From NCBI GenBank assembly GCA_963576565.1, contig OY755038.1, positions 207,053,013-207,117,012 of the forward strand: 64,000 bases of DNA. The letters are read 5' to 3'. Positions 1 to 10,272 of the stretch are shown here, piece by piece (the first letter of the stretch is position 1; every line of letters starts with the position of its first letter). Both the position numbers and the translations under genes were made by a program. Source of the DNA: Aspidapion aeneum (lineage: Eukaryota > Arthropoda > Insecta > Coleoptera > Brentidae). Under the pieces are notes generated by a model, which saw nothing but the letters and a program-made list of their open reading frames with translations, did not search any database and had not been told where the DNA came from.

Positions 1-270
1 TCCCCAGCACCCCTTTTTGCTTTCTTAAGTCTCTTAAAAGTGCCCAAGTTGGGTCACCTTGTATAATAGATAGTTCGACAGTGCGAGGTTGGCATACGAT
101 CTACACAACCCCAAAAATTCCGAGCCACTCTAGCCTCAAACTAAGTAAGTAAACAACCTTTCGAAGCCCGTAAGATTTAACGAAATTTTAATCTGATACA
201 AAACAGCTTCCTATCCGAGCTAACAGAGCCTCTGCGGCAGCCTGTTGCTCTGGTTGGGTAGCTGGCTCTG
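1..270. other. Upstream sequence, no gene seen
   Basis: No open reading frame or repeat could be recognised here. It precedes the TATA-like box of the first ZIP-A leader exon and may be promoter-proximal sequence. Confidence 0.4.
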
Positions 271-274
271 GCTC

Positions 275-282
275 TATATAAA
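275..282 (+). promoter_or_regulatory. TATA-like box for ZIP-A exon 1a
   Basis: The octamer TATATAAA lies about 125 bp before the ATG at 405. A start of transcription near 305-312 would give a ~95-nt leader. The downstream leader (about 320-404) resembles the leader of the second exon-1 copy (about 4780-4852), which supports a shared promoter and 5' UTR unit. Spacing and motif only; no transcript evidence. Confidence 0.4.
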
Positions 283-404
283 TGAACTCTGTAGCAAAAG
301 AGAAAACGAAGATACAATCTCAAAATAAGCTCCTAATTCGAGTTCAAACAAACCTAAACAAGTCGGGCGTAAAATAAAGTTATCGGATTGAGTCAAGAAA
401 TAAA

Positions 405-479
405 ATGGATGTGATAATTACGAAAATTGTGGTGGCAATTTTGTTTGGAATTACGAGGTTTTTTTGCGGGATTTTGCCG
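405..479 (+). CDS. ZIP-A first coding exon, copy a
   Basis: This 25-codon exon encodes Met plus the first transmembrane helix of a ZIP zinc transporter (MDVIITKIVVAILFG, then ITRFFCGILP). It ends with a clean donor, CCG followed by GTAAGT, in phase 0. The acceptor at 13570/13571 (TTTATTTCAG, then GTC) is also phase 0, so joining them continues as VRLYSWLKEWEDG. ZIP-B encodes the same stretch uninterrupted (ILPVKLYKFLLKWEDG), so the join is well supported by homology. A second near-identical exon lies at 4853-4927. Either or both may be used as alternative first exons; which one is transcribed cannot be told from sequence. Confidence 0.75.
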
Positions 480-544
480 GTAAGTTATAGCTTAATTTTT
501 TTTGTTGATTCTTATAAATTCGATATTTTTGTGGGGTTTTCTAG

Positions 545-1146
545 AAGAATGGGACAATTCGCCGCGAGTACAACTTGCCACCGGCCGATTTGCCGCGAAA
601 CAATTCGCCGACAGAATTAAATAAAAAATTATTTTAATGTTTCGTGTAAGTATAGTAAACATAATTTTAAGAAAATATTAACAAAAAATATTTTTTTTAG
701 TTTTTTAAATATTAGTTTTAAAAAAATTATTTAAAAAAAATAATAAAAAAAAATTTGATGTTTTTTTTATGAATTTGTTTTTGAAAAACTACCTTTTTAA
801 AAAATTTCAAAAATAATTTTTGTAAAAAAAAATTTTTTGTGTTTTTATAAATTAGTTTTTTAAAAAGTGCTATCAAAAAAAACATTTTTTTTTAAACAAT
901 TTTTTTTGTGGAGTTTTTTTGCAGAATGTTGGTGGTCTAGACACCGGTTCGGATATGTTTGCGATCAATTTACCACTGTTAAGTTTAACACAGATTTTCA
1001 TCTTTCAACAAGAGGACAGGCGAGTTATGATTTGAGAAAAAATACGTCAAATCAAAATTTAAATTAAACAAAAATTTTCCAGCCCAATTGTCCCCGCGGC
1101 GATTTGGGCACGGCGAATCGGCCGGCGGCGGATTGTCCTTTACCCC
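545..1146. mobile_element. MULE-like MITE with GCCG sub-repeat termini, copy 1
   Basis: Both ends carry inverted arrays of ~15-16-bp units alternating ACAATTCGCCGCGG-like and CCGATTCGCCG-like motifs; the left end starts GGGACAATTCGCC and the right end finishes GGCGGATTGTCC. The interior is AT-rich with one conserved inner block (about 925-1035) shared with the copies at 2735, 8388 and 28463. No transposase. It sits in the intron after exon 1a. Assignment to Mutator-like elements is by analogy with the relative at 25790, which has a perfect 9-bp target duplication. Confidence 0.65.
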
Positions 1147-1505
1147 TGATTTATAAGTTGCCGTTCAAGGTTGACGTTCACGGTTCACAGTTCGTAGACG
1201 GATTTTAGCATTTATAGGTTGGTGTCTTCCGTTCGCAACCGTTCGATAATAATAACCTAAAAAAATTGTTTTTTTCATAGGTTTTTGTTTAAAATGGAGC
1301 CTCTAACCCTTTCTGACTTAGCTTTTGTCATAAAGAAAAAAAAATTAAAAGGAAATAAAAGAATAAACCAACTTAGTATGACGTACGTGGCCAACTACGA
1401 ATCTCTAACGGCGAAAGATAATGATGAATTATCTTCAACTTTTGCGAACGGCAAGGCCGAACTTTGCCCAACTTTAACGAATGGCAACTTATAAATCAGG
1501 GGTTA
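1141..1505. mobile_element. Short TIR element (MITE), 365 bp
   Basis: The ends are inverted copies: ACCCCTGATTTATAAGTTGCC-type sequence on the left (given here only by its core CTGATTTATAAGTTG) and its reverse complement before 1505. It abuts or is inserted at the edge of the neighbouring GCCG-type element. A 69-codon open frame inside (1285-1494) has no recognisable domain and is probably fortuitous. Confidence 0.6.
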
Positions 1506-1660
1506 TTCATTTTTAGGGAGAAAAATCTGACCCTCACTTGCGAGATTCCATTTTGAGAAATGATTAAAGATCAAAACGCATTTTGATATAGAAAAGCGTT
1601 TTTAAGCTACAGGAGAGTTTTGAAAAGTCTGCATTTTGGAGAGGAATCCTATAATTTTTT

Positions 1661-1817
1661 AGCTCTCACATATACTATACTATAGTAGTGTGAGCTATGG
1701 TGATCCTAATTTTTTCGAGAAAAAAAAAGTTGCTCCGATTTCAAAAATTTTTATATATCTTTGCGTTTCAGATGATTTTGAAACATTTTTGTTGCGCCGT
1801 CTGTCTGTCTGTCTGTA

Positions 1818-1848
<31 letters not shown>

Positions 1849-2402
1849 AACGACCAACGCGCATAACTCAAAAACCGCTTGGCCGATTTCAATGAAATTT
1901 GGTACCTAGGCTGGGTCTTGGGTCGAGATGGTCCCATTTAAAAATGAACAAAATCCACCGAACACAAACCAAATAAAAGGGTGGGGATAGATTTCAAAAA
2001 TTAGAGTTTATGTGAAAATATGGCGTGTGTGATATCAAACGAAAGGTAATTGAGTCTGGAGTTAAACAAAATACATTTTAATTTATTTTAAAAAAAGGGT
2101 GGGGGTATATTTCAAAAATTAGAGTTTAAGTGAAAATATGGCGTGTATGATATCAAACGAAAGGTAATTGAGTCCGGAGTTTAACAAAATACATTTAAGT
2201 TTTTGTTTTTTTTAAGGGTGGGGGTGGATTTCAAAAATTTGAGTTTAAGTCAAAACATGGCTTGTGTGGTTTCAAACAAAAGGTAATTTAGTGTGGAGTT
2301 GAATAAAATATATTTCAGTTTTAAGTTATATTAGCTCACACGTACACGATAACTATAGTACCTAGTGTGAGCTTAGGGGCCCATATATTGGCAGAGTATT
2401 TT
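1661..2402 (+). mobile_element. Helentron-like (HINE/DINE-1-type) non-autonomous element, copy 1
   Basis: The 5' end is a hairpin with arms AGCTC(A)CAC / GTGTGAGCT. Then come a conserved ~100-bp block, a (GTCT)n tract (about 1797-1848), another conserved block with the phrase CATAACTCAAAAACCGCTTGG, three ~115-bp internal tandem units starting near AAAAGGGTGGGG, and a 3' hairpin with the same AGCTCACAC/GTGTGAGCT stem, ending GGCAGAGTATTTT. A GTCY microsatellite plus terminal hairpin is the organisation described for HINE/DINE-1 elements; the assignment is inference. Three further copies lie in the window. Confidence 0.65.
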
Positions 2403-2734
2403 TGTTTGTGAAAACTTGATTTTGTTGTAAATTGCCTTTTGATAGATTTTTTTTTAATTGAATTTTATCTTTTTAGTTTTTGAGATATTACATAAAAATT
2501 TTATTTTGTATGTCATGACCTCTTTATTTTTTTGTTCCTTTTATATTTTAAATTATTGACTGGGTTTGAAATACTTTTTGATATATGATCTTATTTTTAA
2601 ACTACGTAATGCTCAAATGGTGAGTTTAGACTAGAGCAATGTTTTTTAATGTGTTTTTCTTATAAATGCATTACGAAGAGGGCGTTAACAGATTTTGATT
2701 TTTGCGTTACGTAATTTAAGTTTTTTAATTAGGA
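2403..2734. other. AT-rich spacer
   Basis: Low-complexity AT-rich sequence between a Helentron-like copy and a GCCG-type element. Its first ~120 bp resemble, in inverted orientation, the sequence next to the opposed copy at 3300-3392, so the repeat or a duplicated flank may extend into it. No gene seen. Confidence 0.4.
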
Positions 2735-3290
2735 AATGGGATAATTCGCTGCGGCCGGTTGCAGCCGCCGATTCGCCGGGGCGCCGATTTGCCGCGGGCA
2801 CAATTCGCCGCCGGCCGATTAGCCGCGGGACAATGCGTCGCGAGATTTTTTAAACATTTTATTTTAGTGTTTTGTGTGTAGTAAACATTTTTTTTTAAAA
2901 ATATTTAAAAAATTTTAAAAAAAATGTATATATTAGTTTTTAAAAAAAGTGAAGTGTAATTAATTTTTTTATAAATTAGTTTTAAAAAAACTACTTATTA
3001 AAAAAAAATTTTTTTTTGGAAAAATCATATGGATTTGTGGATTTTTTTTTGCAAAATGTTCCTGGTCTAGGCACCGGTTAGGATATGTTTGCGATTAATT
3101 GACCACGGTGAAGTTTAACACAGATTTTGATCTCCTAACAAGAGGACAGGGCTGTTATGATTTAAGAAAAGAATAAATAATGTACGTTAGATTAAAATAA
3201 AAATTAAACAAAAATTTTTGCGGCAAATTGTCCCCGGGGGACAATAGGCCGGCGGCGAATTGTCCCCGCGGCGAATCGGCCTGCGGAGAA
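2735..3290. mobile_element. MULE-like MITE with GCCG sub-repeat termini, copy 2
   Basis: The left end has about six ~16-bp units (GGATAATTCGCTGCGG, then several CCGATT(C/T)GCCG and ACAATTCGCCG units); the right end has the inverted set ending near GGCCTGCGGAGAA. It shares the inner block (about 3050-3150) with copy 1. Possible flanking duplication around TTAATTA on both sides is imperfect. No coding capacity. Confidence 0.65.
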
Positions 3291-3392
3291 TACTATTAAT
3301 TATAGATCATTCCATAAGAAATTCAACATTATGTAATATCTCAAAAACTAAAGTGAAAGATAAAAATCAATTTGACATTTGGATTCTTTATA

Positions 3393-4121
3393 AAATACTC
3401 TGCCAATATATGGGCCCCTAAGCTCACACTAGGTACAATAGTTATAGTGTACGTGTGAGCTAATATAACTAAAAACTGAAATATATTTTATTCAACTCCG
3501 GACTAAATTACCTTTTGTTTGATACCACACAAGCCATGTTTTGACTTAAACTCAAATTTTTGAAATCTACCCCCACCCTTAAAAAAAAAACAAAAACTAA
3601 AATGTATTTTGTTAAACTCCGGACTCAATTACCTTTCGTTTGATATCACACACGCCATATTTTCACTTAAACTATAATTTTTAAAATATACCCCCACCCA
3701 TTTTTTTTTAATAAATTAAAATGTATTTTGTTTAACTGCAGACTCAATTACCTTTCGTTTGATATCACACACGCCATATTTTCACATAAACTCTAATTTT
3801 TGAAATCTACCCCCACCCTTTTATTTGGTTTGTGTTTGGTGGATTTTGTTTATTTTTAAATGGGACCATCTCGACCCAAGACCCAGCCTAGGTACCAAAT
3901 TTCATTAAAATCGGCCAAGCGGTTTTTGAGTTATGCGCGTTGGTCGTTACAGACAGACATACAGACAGACAGACAGACAGACGGCGCAACAAAAAAGTTT
4001 CAAAATCATCTGAAACGCAAAGATATATAAAAATTTTTGAAATCGGAGCAACTTTTTTTTTCTCGAAAAAATTAGGATCACCATAGCTCACACTACTATA
4101 GTATAGTATATGTGTGAGCTA
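3393..4121 (-). mobile_element. Helentron-like element, copy 2 (inverted)
   Basis: Reverse-oriented copy of the element at 1661-2402, including both hairpins, the (GTCT)n tract (read as CAGA, about 3952-3982) and three internal ~115-bp units. Together with copy 1 it makes a ~2.4-kb inverted pair around the GCCG-type element at 2735-3290. Confidence 0.65.
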
Positions 4122-4742
4122 AAAACATAAAAAAACAGTTCACATCAATATGAAATTTTTATAAATTAAAAACTTAATGGCCCTCTTCCAAAAGGCAGAG
4201 TTTTCAAAAACCTGTAACGGTTTTAAAATAATTTTTTGATGTTGTAGTTTTTATTTATGATAATAATAATATTTTGTGTGAGCTAATAGAACAGGTCTGA
4301 AACTGTTTTACAAGAATATAGTAAAAACAATCTCAAAAACGGCTTTATTTAAAAAAAATCAAATTTTACACTTGAAAACGATTACAGATACTTACTAACC
4401 GAAACGTCGTGTTTAAAAATAATTAAAGACAATGGAATTCCGAAATTTTGTTTCTACTCAATCATTGTCAACGAGTTTCAAACAAAAACGTTGTTTTTTT
4501 AATTTTTGTTTTTTATGCTTTCCGCACGCTCGAAGAAAAAATAGTGTTCCTAATTGTTGCGGAAAGTCTCTTTTCCGCACTTGATTGCAGGTCAAATTCC
4601 GCTATGCGTCGGTCGGTCAACTGCAATCGCGTTTGTTAGGAAATATGTACTATTTCCGCATGGTGCGGAATATTTTTCCACACTGTTATTATTGTTGTAT
4701 TCAAAAATATGTATGATAGACGACACATTTTGGCCACCAGAA
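4122..4742. other. Sequence before ZIP-A exon 1b, possible regulatory region
   Basis: No gene is supported. Between about 4515 and 4690 the hexamer TTCCGC or its complement GCGGAA recurs about six times, twice as a dyad around 4651-4673. Open frames here are short and have no domain. Position just upstream of a duplicated first exon makes a regulatory role possible, but the motif was not recognised. Confidence 0.3.
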
Positions 4743-4767
4743 TGACGTCATTAAAAATGAGTATAAA
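4743..4767 (+). promoter_or_regulatory. CRE-like TGACGTCA and TATA box for exon 1b
   Basis: A perfect palindromic TGACGTCA (4743-4750), the CREB/ATF consensus, is followed 11 bp later by TATAAA (4762-4767). The ATG of exon 1b is 86 bp further on. Motif match and spacing only. Confidence 0.4.
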
Positions 4768-4852
4768 CTTAAGTAAGAAGCTTTAAATAAGTTCAAACAA
4801 ACACAAACAAATCGGGTCCAAAATAAAGTTCTCGGTATTAATAAAAAACAAA

Positions 4853-4927
4853 ATGGATGTGATACTTACGAAAATTGTAGTGGCGATTTTGTTTGTAGTT
4901 ACAAGGTTTTTTTGTGGGATTCTTCCG
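4853..4927 (+). CDS. ZIP-A first coding exon, copy b
   Basis: This second version of the 25-codon first exon encodes MDVILTKIVVAILFV, then VTRFFCGILP. It differs from copy a at three residues (I5L, G15V, I16V) and ends with CCG followed by GTGAGT in phase 0, compatible with the acceptor at 13571. The ~70 bp before the ATG also resemble those before copy a (GTTCAAACAAAC, CAAAATAAAGTT). A duplicated promoter plus first exon is the simplest reading. Being nearer to exon 2, with its own TATA and CRE-like motifs, it is a good candidate for the used start, but both donors look functional. Confidence 0.75.
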
Positions 4928-5529
4928 GTGAGTTCTAGCATAAAGTAATATATAAACGTATCTATTACTCTATGGTTCTAAGTTTTAATTTGTTTGAAAT
5001 TTTGCATGTACATACCAGAAGGGTGTTTTACTATAAATTTCATCCAAGGGGTCTTCCCTGATCAGGGACTAACAAAATGGACGAGCCACGATAGCACGTT
5101 CCTCTAAAAGCCGTCTCCAAGTTTTTTTCTGAAAAATTAATTGGGGTGCGTGGGTATTTGAGAGAGTTACTCTGGAGAACTGCTTTTGAGAGTTTTTCTC
5201 GCAAATTCAAGCTTTTCATTGTTGTCGAACAGCAACTCTCGAAATTCCAATCAATTTTGTAAAAGGTGGTGTAGTCGCGAATTTGACATATATTGTTCAC
5301 ATTGGAGTTTTTAAAAAAATTGAGTTTTAGACCTTGGGGGGGGTGGCTTTCCCCGCCGTCTTGGATTTGGTGTGTACAAAAAGGTTTTTTTTTTAAATAA
5401 CCTTGTCCCTGTAGATTCTAGAAAAGAAAGTTTTAGACAAAAGTTGAAGACAAAAAAATTTCCAACAACAACGCAATTGTACGTTTTTGTGACAGAAGAA
5501 TAGTTTTCAAGTTATGACGTCAAACATTT
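4928..5529. other. Intron sequence, no feature recognised
   Basis: AT-rich with short G runs (5334-5345). One 86-codon open frame on the minus strand (5040-5300) shows no domain. Nothing supported. Confidence 0.4.
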
Positions 5530-7130
5530 CGCCGCCATTTTGGATTTTGACCAATTTTTTATTTAGGCGCCTTTAACTTTGAAACTGCTTATATTTCAAA
5601 AAATCTGTAATAAAATAAAGAACAACTATTAGCCTATAAAATGAGACATCACTGAGTTCTCTGGGTACTACCCTTGCTGAGATAGTATATGCAAAATAAA
5701 CCTAAATTATTCAGTTTTATGTCATTTTCTCCAAAGGTAAGTATATAACAAACTATTATAGGAAATTAAATTATCTTTTAAACGATGTGTCATCGAAGTG
5801 AGCCAAGTCGACGATTAGAACTTAATTGGCATCCTTAAATTGGGGTTATTTTTTAAGATCACGAAAAAAAAAAAATTTTTTTTTTGGTTTTATGCAGTTT
5901 TCAAATAAAGTAAGCATTTTAGGGAAAAATGATATAAAATCTTTTTTAGAGAATATAACAAAGTTGTGTTAAGGTTATTATTGACACTCCAGGGACGTCC
6001 GCATATTGAGGTTATTTTTATTTAATAATTTTTTTTTATTTTATTTTATTTGCTTTATTTAATTTTCTTAAAAACTAAGCTTTCTAAAAAACATAGTTTA
6101 ACTTTATATTGTTAAAAATTAAGTTATCTTTAAAACGATACGTATCTAGTGGGTTTTTGCAAACGGGGAACACTCAAAGTATATACGTTAGTGATTTATT
6201 TTAATCACAAAAAAGAAGTATTATTATCATGTATTTTACCAAATTTAAAAACCAAGCCTTACCGGGAAAAACGTTTTACTTTGTGTTACACACAATTAAA
6301 TTTTCTTTCGAACGATGTGTATAGTTATAATATTTAGGGAACCGTTAATAAACCAGGAGCGTCCAAAACCTGAATTGAAAAAAAATTGACTAAACATTCG
6401 TATATTCTTTGAGTTAACAGGAATCCACTAAATACATACCGTTTTAAAGGTGATATTATTTTCAACAAAATAGAGTAAAACAGGATTTTTTATAAAGCTT
6501 AGTTTTTAAGAAAATTAAATAAAACCAATAAAAAGTTTTTTAAAAAATAATTAGAAAAAAATTACCTCAATATGCCGAAGCCCCTGGAGTGTCAGTAATA
6601 GCTTGAACACAACTTTGTTATACGCCGTTTAAAAGAACATTTTATTTCCTCTAAAAAAGATATATTAACATTTTTCCGTAAAATGCTTAGTTGTTTGAAA
6701 ACTGAATAAAACCTAAAAAAAAAACATGATTTTTGTTTATGATCCTAAAAAGTAACCCCATTTTAAGGACGCCAATTAAGTGCTAACCGTGGACTTGTCC
6801 CACTTAGGTGATACATTGTTTAAAAGGTAATTTAATTTTCTACAACAAAGTTGCTTACACAGTTTCTGTAAAATGCGCACATTTTCAGAAAATGACATAA
6901 AACTGAATAATTTAGGTTTATTTTGCATATACTTTGGAAATAAATAGAAAAAGGGTGTACTGCTAACACTTCAGGGTTTGTATCTCAGCAAGGGTACTAC
7001 ACAGAGTACTATAAAATAAGATATCAATTTTATAGTTAGGTCTTTATTTTATGTTTACAGATTTTCTCAAAAATAAGCAGTTTCAAAGTTAAAGGCCACT
7101 AAGAAGAAAAATTGGTAAAAATCCAAATGG
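5530..7130. mobile_element. 1.6-kb foldback element (long inverted repeat)
   Basis: Two ~750-bp arms face each other around a centre near 6300. Matching pairs include TTTAACTTTGAAACTGC (5573) with its complement ending at 7092, CCTAAATTATTCAGT (5701) with its complement ending at 6915, and CTTAAAAACTAAGC (about 6069) with its complement near 6496-6510. The arms hold the phrase CACTCCAGGGACGTCCG, seen again in the foldback at 32.3-34.0 kb, so this is a family. No coding capacity. A read-through transcript would fold into a long hairpin. Confidence 0.7.
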
Positions 7131-7139
7131 ATTGCGGTC

Positions 7140-7376
7140 CCACAGAATGTTTTTAAAACGTTTGTCGGACGTTTGTCAAATTTAATTTTATATACCTTCT
7201 GCAAAATTTGGGGACGTTTACTAAACGGTCCAGTGACGTTCGAAAACGTTCCAAGGCGGTTCAAGGACGTACAAAAACGTTCTAGGGATGTCTAAAAACA
7301 TTTTGGGGGGCGTTTAAAAAAAATTTCAGGGGACTTTTCAAAAACGTTTCAGGAGACGTTTAAAAAACGTTCAGGG
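7140..7376. repeat. Degenerate AACGTT minisatellite
   Basis: About ten imperfect units of 20-30 bp centred on (G)ACGTT, AACGTTC or AACGTTT, separated by runs such as CAGGGGAC. No coding capacity; origin unknown. Confidence 0.5.
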
Positions 7377-7534
7377 CCTCTGGTTCCCTTCCATGGGTCA
7401 TTACGTATAGGGCCATTTCAAATTGGGCCCTTTGAGATTGAGTCCTATTAAAACTTTACTCCACTCCAATTTGAGTACCGTAAAAAAGTTTAAAATTTTT
7501 TCTGATCAGGTTATGTAGATAATGATTATGATGC

Positions 7535-7946
7535 TACACGGTAAAAAAAATTGTCTTAGATGAAAGCAAATTGATTTGAAGTAAAATAATTTGTGCTTTC
7601 CTATTCACCAAAAGAATATTTTCTTGATTTAGCGCAAAAAATGTCTTGCCTCTTTATTTTAATGTGAAACAGAAATTGTTTTATTATAAATTGGAACTGA
7701 TTTAATCTAAGGCACCGTTTTCCCTGGAAGCAAAATATTACTTATATGAAGACAATTTGCTTTTTTAGAAAATGGAGTATACTGAAACAAAACAATTAAA
7801 GAAGAAAAATAAAGTCTTATTCCAAGATTAAACGCTGCGTTAAACTAAAAAGAAATATTTTAATTCAAAATAAATTCTTTTAAGGTAAAACAATTTATTC
7901 AAGAAAAGAACGTGTTTTCATTGAAGACAAAATTTTTTACCGTGTA
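7535..7946. mobile_element. TA-flanked MITE with CACGGTAAAAA ends
   Basis: Termini are CACGGTAAAAAAAATTGTCTT and the reverse complement ending TTTTTACCGTG, each bordered by TA, as expected for Tc1/mariner-type insertion. Internal sequence is AT-rich without an ORF. Confidence 0.7.
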
Positions 7947-8387
7947 GTGGGAGAAATGTGAGGGACCTAAAAGGTACATTTTAAAAACGTTTTTGGCACG
8001 TTTTAAAAATTACTTTTTAGGTACCTACGTAAATATTGAGGCCCTGAGTGACCTAAAAAAAAATAGGAAGGAAACAGAATGCGTTCGGGAAATTCGTTGC
8101 TTCTGTTTTTCCTGTATCTACGTATTATTAGTATCGCTTTAATATAAGCCAGGAATATTTTTAACGAGAAAAATACGCATTTTTTAAATAAAACCTACTT
8201 TGTATTTTTAACGGTTTCCGACATCCCGATATAGGGGAGATACCCCAAGGTCGCACACTTCTTTTTGAAAGCGAATATATTAAAAATAATATGAATATAA
8301 CGATATTACTTAAAATGGCACAGTAAATTTAATAACACAAGACACCAATTTTTGCAATGGTGTACACGTCCTTAAAAGCTCCACAGG
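7947..8387. other. AT-rich spacer
   Basis: No gene or repeat recognised between the TA-flanked MITE and the composite element that follows. Confidence 0.4.
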
Positions 8388-8732
8388 GGAAAAACAATTT
8401 GCCGCCGCCGATTCGCCGCAGCGGAGCAAACGCGACCGATTTCCCACTGACACAATCGCCGCCAGACAATGCAACTGGGCCAACTCGCCGCCTGACGACG
8501 CCTGGGCAACACGCTGTCCGTCGTCATGGTTTTAGTTTGCAATTTATTTTTTATGCGTCTTGAAAAAAGGGTCTGGCGCATCGAGAAGACGTTCTGAAAA
8601 CAGCATTTTGCGCACCCCGTGTGCAAAACGTTTTGCACACGCTTACGTCATTTTTGCACACGGGTCTCCCGTCATTGTGATTTTTGTTGTTGTCACCCAA
8701 CAACATAGGTTGGCTGAGTTCCATAGCAAGCG

Positions 8733-9137
8733 TCACGGCTCCTTGTTGTTGGTCTCTGCAGTGACTCCTAAGATGTTGAACTGGCTCTGCAATGTGACAG
8801 CACTTCCAAATAGCACGACGTTTGGCTCACCGGTGCTGGTCTTTTGTGAAAACAGGGCTGCTTGGGTTTTCTGCGCGTTGAACTGAACAAGGTTTTTGTT
8901 GCCCCAGTCCTCTAATATCTCCAGGTCGTTATTTATCTGCGATATTTGAGTTAGTCTAAGATGATGGAATTCACGTGCGGAGAGACATGTGGGTGGTATG
9001 AGTGAGGAGAATACATTGCCATCATCTGCAAAGCAATAAAGTGGATTTACTGTTTTATCTATGAGGTCATTTATGTAAATCAGAAAAAGTGTTGGCGAAA
9101 GGAATGCTCCCTGTGGCAGCATTATTAGATATTCCAA
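8733..9137 (-). pseudogene. LINE reverse-transcriptase fragment (Jockey-like)
   Basis: The open frame reads LPQGAFLSPTLFLIYINDL (RT motif B region), then YCFADDGNVFSS (motif C, with the catalytic FADD), then NNDLEILEDWGNKNLVQFN and KTQAALF, a pattern typical of Jockey/CR1-type LINE reverse transcriptases. Endonuclease, motif A and the 3' end are absent, so this is a ~400-bp remnant. It abuts the recombinase pseudogene on the other strand. Confidence 0.7.
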
Positions 9138-9393
9138 AAAGTGGTTGAATTTTCAAATTTTACAGAAAGCCAGTGAAATATGTTCGGGACTGCTACCCAC
9201 AAAATCCAAAAGCAGGTATGAATCTGAGTATAGCCGATTCATGAAATGGAGAGTAGCCAAAAATGTCCAAACTTTCTCAGAAAACGCACTAATGGTATAT
9301 TTTGAAGAACTGTCTGAGAAATATAAATATTCAACGTTGTGGACGACTTTTTCGATGCCCAAGTCAACGTTAAGTCATTGAGTCAATAACCAA

Positions 9394-9640
9394 TATAGAG
9401 GAGCCACCGGCGAGCTTTATCATATTGTGGGGTAGATGGCGCTGAAATAAATTCGTCTGATACGCAATATTCAGAGACAACTACTATGATATAATGGCAT
9501 TTGTATGATAGGCATGAGCCTCGGAACTCGCACATGTAACTAAATCGTACTGGCAATCCCTGAATATTGCGTACCAGACGAATTTATTTCAGCGCCATCT
9601 GCCCCTCAATATGGTAAAGCTCGCCGGTGGCTCCTCTATA
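9394..9640. mobile_element. MITE with ~80-bp TIRs inside the recombinase pseudogene
   Basis: Terminal inverted repeats begin TATAGAGGAGCCACCGG and run for about 80 bp with only a few mismatches, through AGATGGCGCTGAAATAAA to GCAATATTCAG. TA borders both ends. The close match of the arms suggests a fairly recent insertion. Confidence 0.8.
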
Positions 9641-9869
9641 TGGGTTATCCCCAATATATACTCAATGGTTAAGTGCCAATCACAACACAGATCTTGAAAG
9701 TTATAAGAAGTTGCAAGCGCTAATCAGACGAAAATCCGAAAACTACGTCTCAAAGAAGTCCCAAATTCTTACAGAAGAAGATTTTGGCCAGGTTTTGACG
9801 AAAGCATTAGACGACAAGCATTTACTTATCAAGGCGGTGCGCGGTGGTTGCAGTTGGCCTGTCTGGGGC

Positions 9870-10272
9870 TGGAGACCTTGTATGTATGACATATTTTTAA
9901 AATAGACGCGACTAACCCATCAAGTCACTGGAATTAACATTTTTTGGTTATGTTATTTTCTTGGCAAGTTCATTGGCGTTTCACTAAAATAATTTAAATT
10001 GTCAGCGGTGAGTGACATCAATCAGCATGCAACGCATAAACAAAACACGTTTGTCCGCACCCCCTGTATAGGTTTTGTTAAACATCGTTTATTTTTATTT
10101 GCCGACGCTTATGAATTAACAAGGACAGATGAAGGTGCGTCTCTCTCCAAACAACGCTAGAGTATAGAGGACCGATATTTTCATCCTTTGATTTTGACTT
10201 AAATAAATTTGACTTTGAAGAGTTTGTCGCGTCTCTCTATTGTAAGAATATGTCATACATACAGGGTCTCTA
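9870..10272. mobile_element. TIR element with 8-bp target duplication
   Basis: Inverted ends share AGACC(C/T)TGTATGTATGACATATT. The 8-mer TCTGGGGC flanks both sides (9862-9869 and 10273-10280), and removing one copy plus the element restores the recombinase reading frame into GACRREEL. A shorter relative lies at 13306-13366. No ORF. Confidence 0.7.

Noticed and set aside
1285..1494. 69-codon frame inside the 1141-1505 MITE as a small gene
   Set aside because: It is contained in a short TIR element, partly made of its terminal repeat, and has no domain.
1695..1937. Open frames of 60-80 codons rich in SVCLSVCLSV or TDRQTDRQ at 1.7, 3.9, 48.5 and 51.2 kb
   Set aside because: They are translations of the (GTCT)n tract and flanks of the Helentron-like repeats, open on both strands because the repeat lacks stops.
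8372..8886. Overlapping 60-108-codon frames on both strands near the left composite end
   Set aside because: They run through the GC-rich sub-repeat array and LINE fragment; no domain.
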